Positions 54,501 through 62,575 of a stretch of 64,000 nt of DNA are shown here, piece by piece. The notes under the pieces are model-generated. The model searched no databases. It had not been told where the DNA came from and saw only the letters and a program-made list of their open reading frames with translations. The stretch comes from VRUE01 sp963708115. Lineage in GTDB: Bacteria; Actinomycetota; Thermoleophilia; Solirubrobacterales; 70-9. The stretch lies in assembly GCA_963708115.1 (NCBI GenBank), contig CAVPRX010000001.1, positions 1,178,001 through 1,242,000 of the forward strand. Direction: 5' to 3'. Numbering within the stretch: position 1 is the first letter of the stretch; every line of letters starts with the position of its first letter. Position numbers and translations under genes: made by a program.

Positions 54501-55124
54501 CCCAGCCCGTTCGCCGAAGCGCGTGATCACTTCCGAGCCGTCGGGGGTGTACTCGGTGATCAACTTCGTCCCTGGGGGGGGACTGCCGATTGCGGGATAT
54601 ACGTAGACGTTCCCGGTCGCCTGGTCAACGTCGACGTCGACACTCCTCGAACCTCCTTTCGGCACGGTCGGACATTTCGCGTAGGTCGGTTCGCCTTCTT
54701 CCGGGGTGATCACTTCGCCATCAGGGCCGCAGCGTTCGTATGGGGGCTTACCTTCAGATTCGTTTATTTCTTCTCCTGCCTCAGTGAGAACCGACCAGGC
54801 CTCGCTGAAGCTCCCGTCGGGGTTGTAGCGGGCCACACGGGTCGTCGACCCTTCACGGAAAGTCGCCGCATAGATAGTCCCCGCCGGCACCCCGCCGGCC
54901 CCGGTGTAGTTGACCGCCATGCCGTTGACACTGCCGAGCTGCACGTCTTCGCTGAATTTTTCTTCTTTGACGGGAGTGGCGCTGCCGGCGAAGGTGCCGA
55001 CCTGTTCAAAGGCCGCTGCGGGTGATGCCGCAAGGAGCCCAATGGTCAGGATCGCTCCGAGGAGTAGGCCGATGCGCGTGCGCAAAGACACGGCCATGTG
55101 TGGGTCGGAATGCGCGTGCCTCAT
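51513..55124 (-). CDS. Module protein B2: secreted double-propeller protein
   Basis: The 1203-residue product has the B layout without the insert. Signal peptide, N-terminal propeller (FEQVGTFAGSATPVKEEKFS), Fn3-like domain (PPEVVAEAVSMVTQTSARLE), the junction motif RAYELVSPAEKNGGQVF, then the second propeller with SDDLSHIYFVDSAVLTGEEE. The tail is KKHKKKKHRHKRHAHKQRKA. The ATG at 55124 overlaps the A3 stop (ATGA); a later ATG (MAVSLRTRIG) is a second candidate. Confidence 0.75.
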   Translation of the reverse strand: MRHAHSDPHMAVSLRTRIGLLLGAILTIGLLAASPAAAFEQVGTFAGSATPVKEEKFSEDVQLGSVNGMAVNYTGAGGVPAGTIYAATFREGSTTRVARYNPDGSFSEAWSVLTEAGEEINESEGKPPYERCGPDGEVITPEEGEPTYAKCPTVPKGGSRSVDVDVDQATGNVYVYPAIGSPPPGTKLITEYTPDGSEVITRFGERAGEEPTEASPGKIHRGATGGGQIAVNAAGEVYVFDVNDPDNFYHRLMVFKPKTPGDYTEYEYAGQSKDIAAGFIFTTKYPGMPVVDAAGKVYVAGEDFVQELDPAHPADPPLCEFKVKKGGITSMTVNPKTGEVFFYVYKDQRVHRLSPCEEGEFTEVESFVRTPERAHIYALTFDPDRTFEVGRPSGVLYGGAPGPTPGFGTGGPGEPGQSSLGYVFAPGNESPPEVVAEAVSMVTQTSARLEGEVNPKGIPSRYSFQYISDTAYQANEPADRFAGAGEAPVGGGPIEGAKTLPVGDAVGGLSPDTLYRYRLVAVSHCRPAKPAEECVSTGAEKTFRTYPLGGPGLPDNRAYELVSPAEKNGGQVFPADPGPSSCLPAGAECKPGSTFNHFPMQSAPSGDAIVYEGNPFSFEVGAVIENEYIARRTAAGWQSTNLTPARLQSKAVGGFLGFKADLSEGVLAQDGFPLTAEGPQGFGNLYRQPSADPATLDRLLSQPPPNRLPNSTSDGLRLSFAGASADFSRIFFSANDALSEETPSAPAALDGGLNRRNLYEWSGGALRLVNVFPGNTTTAPGAVFGSGVLLKGGSPGTSDEATANSISQDGRRVFWSDEAGQAYVREGGEVTRELTDHAGKFLTASRDGSKVLLSDGCLYDLAAEACLDLTQGKGGFEGIAGQSDDLSHIYFVDSAVLTGEEENGHGDKAQAGKHNLYAWAGGAPTFIATLLPADNAFTATGWDWAYSPLRRTAEASPGGGWLAFSSKARLTGFDNTGPCIVPSGTENYKPGPCAEIFLYQASTGELRCASCTPSGAAPAGDSVLRQLAGGNAALPQPHYLTDSGRLFFDSSDSLSPADTNGRVEDVYEFEPGGVGSCERAAGCVSLISAGRSGVDSNFLAADPSGKNVFFTTRDKLVGTDKDELIDLYDAREGGGFPTQGAPAECQGEACLPAVSPPENPTPGSTSFRGDGNVGEKKHKKKKHRHKRHAHKQRKAHRNHGGSK

Positions 55125-57916
55125 CGCTGCCCCCTATGCGTCTTGTGTTTTTTGTGCTTCGCCTTCCCGCAACCACTCGCCCCCACCACCGGCCCGATAG
55201 CGCTCCGCCTGCCGTTGTGCCCCTCGAAGCGCGCGTCGGCCTTGTGGGTGGCGGCGCACAGGTCGGTCGAGTTGACGATCAGGCCCTTGGCGCCACCCTG
55301 CATGTCGACCACGACCTTGGTGATCGGGGCGTCGGGGAGCTCGGTGAAGGTGGCCCTGATCCCACCGTTCTTTGAGTCGATGCGGGCAACCGCTTCGACG
55401 TCGACGATGCCGTGCAAGGAGGCGACGAAGTCGGGAAGGTTGTGGTCTGAGGATCTGAGGTAGACCGGTCCTTCGAGCGGTTCGTCGAGCAGCGGGGTGA
55501 TCGCCCTTGCCTTGCCGTAGACCGACTTGGCCGGGCAGCCCGCTCCGTTGCCTCCGTTTGCCGCGTACTGCACCCTGGTGCAGATCGTCCTTATGTGGGC
55601 CTGGTCGAGGAAGGCCGAACGGGGCAGGCGCAAGACCAGCCCCTTGAGGTTGGCATCGCCCTTTCTGGGCTTGTAGGTGCCTTTGAGGGCCGGGTGGCCG
55701 CCGCGCTTGGTGCCGCCCTTGAGCGCCAGGGAGAGCTTCGGCTTGAAGCCGAGGCTTGCGCAGTCTGCGGCCTGGAAGCGCGCCGAGAGGGCAAAGGGCG
55801 AATCGTCGAGCGAGCTGAAGACGTCAGAGCCCCCGCCCCAGGCCGTGGCCTTGGTTGCAAGCGGAGCGCACGAGGTCGGGTTGAAGGTCCAATCGGGGCG
55901 GTCGATGTGGACGCGGATGTCTCTGACTTTCAGCGGGATGCCCCGCAGGATGTGGGGGATCGGGTCCGAGGCTGAGCCGTCGACTTCTGCCTGGCCGCTG
56001 CGCGGGTTGAAGCGCAGCGCGATCCGCACGACGATCGTGCCGACGTCAAAGGGCCCGGCGACTCCGGGGACCACGGCGACGACCGAGAGCGGAGCCCCGT
56101 GGTAGGGGCCGGCGAGATAGACCGTGCCCGGTACGTAGAGCAAGACCGAGCCGACGCCGGCTCCGGTCTGGGTGTGGCCGATCACGGAGTTCGCGGGACA
56201 TGAGGGGCTCGCCAGCTCTTCGGCTCCACCGTGTGGCCCGGTGCGCGAGGCCGCCCCGGCGATCTGGGCGTCTGAGCATCTACCGACCCCCGCCAGGGAG
56301 GCGAGCAGGCCCGGCGGCAGGGTGGTCGAGAGCTTGGTCAGGTCCTGGTCGCCGTCTTTGCGGGTGATGCGCATGTCGAGGGGCGAGTGGGAGCCCGCCG
56401 TGCTCGAGAGCGTGCCCGCTTCAAAGCCGGGGTTGAAGGGCGGCGTGCCGCCCGACGGGCAGGAGCCACCGTCGACCCCGTGCGAGATCTTGAAAGGTGA
56501 AGTGGTGGTGTAGGGGTGAGTGGGGTCTGAGAAGGGGTAGAGCTTGGCGGTGGTGGTGTATCCCCCGCAGGCCGGTGGGGAGACCAGGGGTGCCCTGCCG
56601 CCTTCTCTGAAGTGCAGCTTGAAGTCGGAGTAGGGCAGCGGCGGCAGGCCCTCGAAGGTGGTGACGAGCTGCCCGGTCCTGGGATCCGGTTGCACCCGCC
56701 CGGCCTGCTTGACGATCACGCCACGCTCGGGCGCTCTTGCGATCAGGTAGAGGGCGATCAGATTGCCCGATGGGTTTGCATAGGGCGCCGCCAGGTAGAG
56801 CGACCCCTCGATCGTTTCTTCCAAGAGCGGGGTGTGGGCGGTGAAGGAGCCCAGCTTGGAGGCTTCCGGGCAGCCCTGCCCGGGGCCGGTGTCGGCTTGC
56901 TCGGATCTGTATTGGGCTTCTGAGCAGACGCCGACCCCCGCCGCCGCGGAGGGGTTCAGCGTCACTCCCTCGGGCAGGGTCACCTCGACCTTCTCGGGCT
57001 CGGTTTCGGCGATGCTCTGGGGATCGGTGAGGCCGTGGTTGGGCAGCTTCAGTTCGAAGTCCAGGCCACTGCCGTTCTCGGCCAGGCGAGTGGTCGGCGC
57101 GGCGGCTATCGCCGGCGCGAAGGGCACCGATTCACAGCCCGTCATCGGCACCGGGTTGCCGCCGGCGTCCACGGCGGGGGCGATTTCGGAGGCAAAGATG
57201 CCAGGGGCGAGCGTGGACTCGGCGAAGATCGACGTCTCGGGCACCGACTCGCAGGAGGTGGGCATGGTGAGGAACGGAGTGAGCGCCGCGTCGGAGGTGG
57301 CGCCCTGCAGGGAGCCGCCGCGTTCGGGGTCGTGGCTCGGATCGGCCGGGGTGCCCCAGATCGTCTCGGTCACAGCGCTGGCGCCGACCGGCAGGTCTGA
57401 GGCCGAGACGCTGACGCGGTAGCCCTCCTCGGCGCCTTTGAGCGTGGCGTACTGCAGCACGACCAGCCCGGCCGGGCTGGAGAAGCCGAGCTCGGCGGCG
57501 ATGCCGCGCGGCGGCACCACGTTGTAGATGGGGCCGGAGGTTTCGGTGAGGCCGGGCAGGTTTGCCCGCAGCACCCCGACCTGAGTGGATACCAGGCAGC
57601 CGGGGATGCCGCCCTCGAACTCCTGCCGGGGGCAGCGTGGCACCGCGAGGGGGTTGCCGAAGAAGCCAGGAGGCAGCTCGACCCGGGCGCTGCGCATTTC
57701 GCCGCCTTCGGGGCTGCCTTCGGCGTCGGTGCGCAGCTCGAAGTGCACGGTGTAGGAGTAGGGGTGGGAGCCGGCCTGGGTGTCGACCGTGCCGTCGCGT
57801 TCGAGCGCGGTTGCCGAGGAGTGGCCGGGAACGAAGCCGAAGTCCGCCCGGGCGGCGGCGGGCGGCGCGAGGGCGAGGAGCGCGAGGGCGAGGCCGAGGA
57901 GCCTGGGGCGGATCAC
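55121..57916 (-). CDS. Module protein A3: secreted four-repeat protein
   Basis: The 931-residue product starts at GTG 57916, overlapping the B3 stop (GTGA). Signal peptide (RLLGLALALLALAPPAAARA), then DFGFVPGHSSATALERDGTV. The four units are as in A1 and A2. Unit 2 is nearly identical to that of A1, unit 4 to those of both. The tail is GCGKAKHKKHKTHRGQR, identical to A2. The mosaic of identical and divergent segments differs between the copies. Confidence 0.7.
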   Translation of the reverse strand: MIRPRLLGLALALLALAPPAAARADFGFVPGHSSATALERDGTVDTQAGSHPYSYTVHFELRTDAEGSPEGGEMRSARVELPPGFFGNPLAVPRCPRQEFEGGIPGCLVSTQVGVLRANLPGLTETSGPIYNVVPPRGIAAELGFSSPAGLVVLQYATLKGAEEGYRVSVSASDLPVGASAVTETIWGTPADPSHDPERGGSLQGATSDAALTPFLTMPTSCESVPETSIFAESTLAPGIFASEIAPAVDAGGNPVPMTGCESVPFAPAIAAAPTTRLAENGSGLDFELKLPNHGLTDPQSIAETEPEKVEVTLPEGVTLNPSAAAGVGVCSEAQYRSEQADTGPGQGCPEASKLGSFTAHTPLLEETIEGSLYLAAPYANPSGNLIALYLIARAPERGVIVKQAGRVQPDPRTGQLVTTFEGLPPLPYSDFKLHFREGGRAPLVSPPACGGYTTTAKLYPFSDPTHPYTTTSPFKISHGVDGGSCPSGGTPPFNPGFEAGTLSSTAGSHSPLDMRITRKDGDQDLTKLSTTLPPGLLASLAGVGRCSDAQIAGAASRTGPHGGAEELASPSCPANSVIGHTQTGAGVGSVLLYVPGTVYLAGPYHGAPLSVVAVVPGVAGPFDVGTIVVRIALRFNPRSGQAEVDGSASDPIPHILRGIPLKVRDIRVHIDRPDWTFNPTSCAPLATKATAWGGGSDVFSSLDDSPFALSARFQAADCASLGFKPKLSLALKGGTKRGGHPALKGTYKPRKGDANLKGLVLRLPRSAFLDQAHIRTICTRVQYAANGGNGAGCPAKSVYGKARAITPLLDEPLEGPVYLRSSDHNLPDFVASLHGIVDVEAVARIDSKNGGIRATFTELPDAPITKVVVDMQGGAKGLIVNSTDLCAATHKADARFEGHNGRRSAIGPVVGASGCGKAKHKKHKTHRGQR

Positions 57917-60900
57917 CTTGCGCCTCCACGATTGTGATGGCGTTTGTGGCGGCGGTGTTTCTTGTGCTTGTGCTTCTTGTGCTTCTTGTGCTTCCCCTCG
58001 ACCACGTTGCCGGCACCACGGAGCGCCGAGGAGACGGGCGTCGGGCTCTCGGGAGCGGGCAGCGAGGGCTGGCAGGTTTCCCCCTGGCACTCGCTCGACC
58101 CCGCTTCTACGGGGAAGCCGCCGCCTTCGCGGGCGTCATAGAGGTCGATCAGGCTGTCCTTGTCGGAGGGTACGAGCTGACCGCGGCTGGTGAAGAAGAC
58201 GTTCTTGCCGCTCGCGTCGATCGCGAGGAAGTTGGAGTCCACGCCCGAGCGCCCGGCGGAGATCAGCGCCACGCAGCCGGTGGGCCGGGCGCAGCCGCCG
58301 GTCCCACTCGGTTCGAACTGGTAGACGTCTTCGACGCCTTTGTTGGTGTCAAAGGGGGTGAGCGAGTCCTGGCTGTCGAAGTAGAGGCGCCCGGCGTCGG
58401 TCAGGTAGCGCTGCGCCTTGATCACCGAGCGGTTTATCCGCAGCACCGAGGCGCCGAGCGGCGGGGCGCCGGCGGGGTTGCACGAGGCGCAGGCGAGCTT
58501 GCCGGTGGCCGAGTCATAGAGGAAGACCTCCACGCAGGGTGAGTCGACGAGGATCCCGGGATCGGCCACGTATTCGCAAGGCCCGACGTTGTCATAGCCG
58601 CTCAGCGGCACCTGGGAGAGGAAGGCGAGCCAGCGCCCGGCGGGGCTGGCCTGAGCGGTGCGCCACGCCGGCCTGGCGGCCCAGTCGCCGTTGCCGTTGG
58701 CGTTGTCGGCGGCCGACAGCGTGGCGACGTAGGTGGTGGTGCCCGCCGAGTGGCTGTAGAGGTTGAATTTGCCCGCCTGGGCTTTGGCGCCGTATTCGTT
58801 TTCTTCTTCGCCGCTGAGCATGGCGGTGTCGACGAAGTAGACGTGGGAGAGATCGTCGCTCTGTCCGACGAGGCCCACGAAGCCGCCTTCGCCGCCGGTC
58901 AGGTCTTCGCAGGCTTCGACTTCGATGTCATAGAGGCAGCCGTCGTCGAGCAGGACCTTCGAGCCGTCGCTAGAGGCGGTGCTGAACCTGCCGGGGTCTT
59001 TGACTTCGAGCGTTTCCGTGCCGTCGATGCGCACGTATACCTGGCCGGCTTCGTCTGACCAGAAGGCGCGGCGTCCGTCGGCGGAGATCGCGTACTGGGT
59101 CTTGATGTCGGCGCCGAAGTGGGCACCGGGGACCGTTTCCCCGGCGGGGCCGATGTTGACCGCTCGCAACTGCCCGCCCGACCATTCATAGAGGTTGTGC
59201 TTCGCTTCTTCCCCGCCGCCGCCTTCGCCGTTCAGCTCGTCGTTGGCTTCGAGGAAGATCCGCGAGAGGTCCGTCGAGGCGCCGGCGTAGAGGAGGTCCC
59301 AGTCGACGGGTTCGCGGTGGGGGGGTGCTTCTGTGAGCAGCGGGTCGAGCGCGAGCGGGGCGGCGGTCGGCTGGGTGTAGAAATTGGCGTATTTGGGCGG
59401 TGCCAGGGAGTTGAGCGGGGGGTTGGCCTGTTCGAGCAGGCCCAGGTGCAGGCCGGGGTCAAAGGCCATGTAGCCCTTCCTCCCCTTGCTCTGCAGGGCC
59501 GGCGGGGTGATGTTGGCGCTCTGCCAGCCCGTGGCGCCGCGGTGGGCGATGTACTGGTTTTCAATCAGCGCGCCTTCGCCGGGGGAGAAGGCGTTGCCCT
59601 CGTAGGAGATCGCTTCCCCGTCGGCGGTGCTCTGCATCGGGAAGTGCTGGTAGGCGGCGCCAGGCTTGCATTCGGTCGGGTGGCAGCTGGAGATCTGCGG
59701 GTCTGCCGGGAAGACCTGGCCGCCGTTCTTTTCGGCCGGGGAGACCAGCTCATAGGCGCGGTTGCCGGACAGGCCGGGACCGCCGAGCGGGTAGGTGGCA
59801 AAGCTCTTGGCCTGGCCGGTGCCTTCGCAGACTTTTTCGCTGTCGGCCGAAGAGCAGAAGCTCCTCGCCACGATGCGGTAGCGGTAGGCGGTGTCGGGGG
59901 CGAGGCCGGAGATCGCATCGGCGACCGGCAGCGTCGCCGAGCCTTCCAGGCGCCCGCCGCCCAGCGGCACTTCGCCTGCCCCCGCGAAACGGTCTTCGGG
60001 TTCGTTTGCCTGGTAGGCGGCATCGCTGAGGTACTGGAAGAAGTAGCGGCTCGGGTTTCCCCTGGGGTTGACTTCGCCTTCCAGGCGGGCCGAGCTGGCG
60101 GTCACCGCCGAGACCGACTCCGAGACGACTTCGGGGGCGAGTTCTTTGGGCGGGGCGAAGACGTAGCCCATCGAGCTTTCTCGTGCTTCCCCTTTGGTTT
60201 CTCCCCCTTCAGGATCCGCCGCGCCGGCGTAGAGCGCACCCGCCGCCCGGCCCGCCTCGTACACGCGCTCGGGGTCGACCGCCATTGCCGCCAGGCGCTG
60301 GCGCGGCGGCGAGATCGCGACCGCTTCGGCTTCGCTGAATTTGCCTTCGGAGTCGCACGGGTTCAGCCGGTGCAGTTTGTGGTCCACGTAGGAGTAGAAG
60401 AAGACCTCGCCCGATTTCGGGTTCACCGTCATCGCCGTGATCCCGCCTTTTTTGAATTTGAACCTGCAGATCGGGCTCGCCGATTTGGCCGGTTCGTACT
60501 TTTCGACGGTGTCTTCGTTGGCAGCGAAGACGTCGCCGGCGGCGTCGGTGACCGGTTTCGACGGGAATTCCGACGCCCCGGTGCCAAAGTCGCGTTTCTG
60601 GCCGGCGTATTCGTATTCGGAGTAGTCGCCCGGGGTTTTCGGCTTGAACACCATCAGCCGGTGGGGGAAATTGCCGCCGTTGAAGAAATCGAAGACATAG
60701 ACTTCACCGGCCGCGTTCACCGCGATTCCGCCCGCTCCGGGGTTTCCTGAGTGGAGCTTTGCCGGGCTTTCCACGGGAATCTCGCCAGAGGCCGCCCTTT
60801 CGCCGAAGCGCGTGATCGCTTCCGAGCCGTCGGCGCTGAAGACTTCGACCTCGGTGTCTCCGACGATTTGCCCCGTCCAATCGAACGCGTAGACGTTTCC

Positions 60901-61410
60901 GGTCGTCTGGTCGACATCCACGTCGATTGCATACGCACTGCCACCGTTGGGTCGGGCGGCGCAGTGCGGATGGGCCGCTTCCCCGTCGGGCCCGCAGCGT
61001 TCGTATTCGCCTGCTTCGCCGAGCACCTGCCAGGCCTCGCTGAAGCTCCCGTCGGGGTTGTAGCGGGCGACCATGACTCCGGAGGAGTCGCCGTTGGTGT
61101 AGGTGGCCGCGTAGATCGTCCCCGCCGGCACGCCGCCGGCCCCGGTGTAGTTGACAGCCATGCCGCCGGTCCCGGCAAGCTGCACCTTTTCGGGCCACAG
61201 CGCCGCGTATTCGGAGCCGGAGAGACCACCGCTTTCATGCAGTTCCCCTGGGTTGCCGGCGAAGTTGCCGACCTGCTGGTAGGCAGCCGGGGCGGGCGAT
61301 GCCGCAAAGAGAGCAATGACGAGGAGCAACGTGCCGAAGAGGCCGAGTCGCGCCGCGAGGCGGCTGGGCCGGCTGAGCGTCCTATCTGGCTTCTTACTTG
61401 ACGTTCTCAT
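57913..61410 (-). CDS. Module protein B3: secreted double-propeller protein, first gene of the block
   Basis: The 1165-residue product begins at ATG 61410 with GAGGAG five bases upstream; the GTG at 61416 has no room for a ribosome site. Signal peptide about 1-43. The N-terminal propeller opens AYQQVGNFAGNPGELHESGG. Fn3-like domain about 405-520. RAYELVSPAEKNGGQVF leads to the second propeller, with SDDLSHVYFVDTAMLSGEEE. The tail is the most extreme of the six: KHKKHKKHKHKKHRRHKRHH. As the first gene of the block it is likely nearest the promoter, which I cannot identify with confidence. Confidence 0.75.
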   Translation of the reverse strand: MRTSSKKPDRTLSRPSRLAARLGLFGTLLLVIALFAASPAPAAYQQVGNFAGNPGELHESGGLSGSEYAALWPEKVQLAGTGGMAVNYTGAGGVPAGTIYAATYTNGDSSGVMVARYNPDGSFSEAWQVLGEAGEYERCGPDGEAAHPHCAARPNGGSAYAIDVDVDQTTGNVYAFDWTGQIVGDTEVEVFSADGSEAITRFGERAASGEIPVESPAKLHSGNPGAGGIAVNAAGEVYVFDFFNGGNFPHRLMVFKPKTPGDYSEYEYAGQKRDFGTGASEFPSKPVTDAAGDVFAANEDTVEKYEPAKSASPICRFKFKKGGITAMTVNPKSGEVFFYSYVDHKLHRLNPCDSEGKFSEAEAVAISPPRQRLAAMAVDPERVYEAGRAAGALYAGAADPEGGETKGEARESSMGYVFAPPKELAPEVVSESVSAVTASSARLEGEVNPRGNPSRYFFQYLSDAAYQANEPEDRFAGAGEVPLGGGRLEGSATLPVADAISGLAPDTAYRYRIVARSFCSSADSEKVCEGTGQAKSFATYPLGGPGLSGNRAYELVSPAEKNGGQVFPADPQISSCHPTECKPGAAYQHFPMQSTADGEAISYEGNAFSPGEGALIENQYIAHRGATGWQSANITPPALQSKGRKGYMAFDPGLHLGLLEQANPPLNSLAPPKYANFYTQPTAAPLALDPLLTEAPPHREPVDWDLLYAGASTDLSRIFLEANDELNGEGGGGEEAKHNLYEWSGGQLRAVNIGPAGETVPGAHFGADIKTQYAISADGRRAFWSDEAGQVYVRIDGTETLEVKDPGRFSTASSDGSKVLLDDGCLYDIEVEACEDLTGGEGGFVGLVGQSDDLSHVYFVDTAMLSGEEENEYGAKAQAGKFNLYSHSAGTTTYVATLSAADNANGNGDWAARPAWRTAQASPAGRWLAFLSQVPLSGYDNVGPCEYVADPGILVDSPCVEVFLYDSATGKLACASCNPAGAPPLGASVLRINRSVIKAQRYLTDAGRLYFDSQDSLTPFDTNKGVEDVYQFEPSGTGGCARPTGCVALISAGRSGVDSNFLAIDASGKNVFFTSRGQLVPSDKDSLIDLYDAREGGGFPVEAGSSECQGETCQPSLPAPESPTPVSSALRGAGNVVEGKHKKHKKHKHKKHRRHKRHHNRGGAR

Positions 61411-61447
61411 CCTCACTCCTCTCGGTAGCGGCGCGCAACACGGCGCA

Positions 61448-61482
61448 CCCGCCGCCGGCCATACCTCTGGCCCGGCGGCGGG
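61448..61482 (-). terminator. Hairpin after the collagen-like gene
   Basis: CCCGCCGCCGG (61448-61458) pairs with CCGGCGGCGGG (61472-61482) around a 13-nt loop. It lies between the collagen-like stop codon and B3. No U-tract follows; it may only reduce read-through into the B-A block. Confidence 0.55.
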
Positions 61483-61491
61483 GGCGTATCG

Positions 61492-62301
61492 CTAGGGAGC
61501 GGTTACCGCGTAGGTGCCGCTTGCATGGAGGGCGCCACTCAACTCCACCCTGGCCCCGCTGACTGCGGCGCCGTTGCCGTTCGCGGGGCCTCCCAATTCA
61601 GGGAGGCATCCGAGGGATGAGCACGTCACACTTGGAAGCATGATCAGGTTGGAACCAGTGGAAACGCTGGTAGCGAGATTGATACCGCCGCCGAGATAGA
61701 CGCAGAGGTTTCCTGCGGCAGCCTTCGGGTTTTCGACGGTCCCCGCGGGCGACAGCGCACTGCCACAACCGGTCGGGGCTACTTCTTCGTTTGCGAGGCT
61801 CGATTCGTTGAGGAGGACTTCTTTGCTGCCGTCGGCGGTGATCACGTGCACTTTGCTTGCCCCCAGCGAACTGGCCAGCGGAATCGGAAAGGAAATCTCC
61901 GCTGCGGCTTCGCCGCCTCCTTCTGAAATGACGAAGGTGCCGGTCTCGGTCGCTTTGGACGGCAAGGTACCGCCGGCGGTCCAGGGAGAGCCTTCTTTGC
62001 CCTGAATGCCCTGTTTGCCAGTGTCGCCGGTATCGCCCTTGTCACCCTTTGCGCCGCTGGAGCCATTGGCCCCGTTGTCGCCCTTGGCGCCCGCGGGACC
62101 AGCGGCTCCCGCAGGGCCAGTGCCCTGGAAGCTCTTGGCGATGCTCTTTACTTCCTTCTTCTGCTTGCTGTTCAGACCAGCGGCAGCCCAGGCGCCGCCG
62201 ACCATGGCAAAGACGAGGGCGAGGATCGCGACGGTTAGGCCGGCCTTGCCGAAGGGTTCGCGAAAGCGCTTTTTGGCGCCTTTGTTCCGTGGCGAGAGCA
62301 T
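61492..62301 (-). CDS. Collagen-like (Gly-X-Y) secreted or surface protein
   Basis: The 269-residue product has a basic N-terminus and a membrane-anchor or signal helix (LTVAILALVFAMVGGAWAAA, about residues 22-41). Then come about 15 Gly-X-Y triplets (GPAGAAGPAGAKGDNGANG and onward) in residues about 60-105. The C-terminal 160 residues are a beta-rich domain (FVISEGGGEAAAEISFPIPL) that should trimerise the collagen stalk. Such proteins are common in Solirubrobacterales-like genomes. Its function there is unknown; surface adhesion is a guess. It is just upstream of the B-A block, with a hairpin between. Confidence 0.83.
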   Translation of the reverse strand: MLSPRNKGAKKRFREPFGKAGLTVAILALVFAMVGGAWAAAGLNSKQKKEVKSIAKSFQGTGPAGAAGPAGAKGDNGANGSSGAKGDKGDTGDTGKQGIQGKEGSPWTAGGTLPSKATETGTFVISEGGGEAAAEISFPIPLASSLGASKVHVITADGSKEVLLNESSLANEEVAPTGCGSALSPAGTVENPKAAAGNLCVYLGGGINLATSVSTGSNLIMLPSVTCSSLGCLPELGGPANGNGAAVSGARVELSGALHASGTYAVTAP

Positions 62302-62412
62302 CTGTATCTCTTCTCCTTGTCCCGTGAGCCCCTCTGCCGACCGCTTCCCTTGCGGCCCCTTGTGGCGAGCTCGGTATGTATTTCCCTGTTTCCGCCGAGC
62401 GGTTGCAGTCAG

Positions 62413-62510
62413 TTCCTAGAAGGTGCTGTCTGTACCGACGACACGGCTAGGAAAGCACCCCGTCACGGAGTTGTCAAGGAAAGTTCCCAAAAGAGAAAAG
62501 GCGTTCCTAG
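62413..62510. promoter_or_regulatory. Intergenic inverted repeats upstream of the collagen-like gene
   Basis: TTCCTAG occurs at 62413-62419 and 62504-62510 and its complement CTAGGAA at 62447-62453. GGTGCT and AGCACC are also paired across 62422-62459. They could be operator sites for a regulator such as the neighbouring TetR. The rest of 62302-62547 shows nothing clear. Confidence 0.3.
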
Positions 62511-62547
62511 ATGCGTTCCCTGGAGGGACGAGGGGGTACCAAACGCT

Positions 62548-62575
62548 GTGGCGTAGCCCGGCCGGGCTACGCCAC
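62548..62575 (-). terminator. Perfect 28-bp palindrome at the end of the TetR gene
   Basis: GTGGCGTAGCCCGG (62548-62561) is followed at once by its complement (62562-62575). It overlaps the stop codon of the TetR gene at 62567-62569. It would form a very stable stem, so transcription termination is likely. A short GTTTGG follows. Confidence 0.65.

Larger units (their letters stand above)
41295..61410 (-). repeat. Triplicated two-gene module (B-A)3
   Basis: Order of transcription is B3-A3-B2-A2-B1-A1. Every junction is a 4-nt overlap: GTGA at each B-to-A junction and ATGA at each A-to-B junction. The block is about 20 kb. Long stretches of the A genes are nearly identical in DNA (for example 41389 on and 48836 on, at a constant distance of 7447 bp for over 800 bp). 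Confidence 0.9.

Noticed and set aside
41295..61410. Assembly artefact as the cause of the three B-A modules
   Set aside because: The B genes and the N-terminal parts of the A genes differ clearly between copies, so the modules are real; only local collapse of identical parts remains possible.
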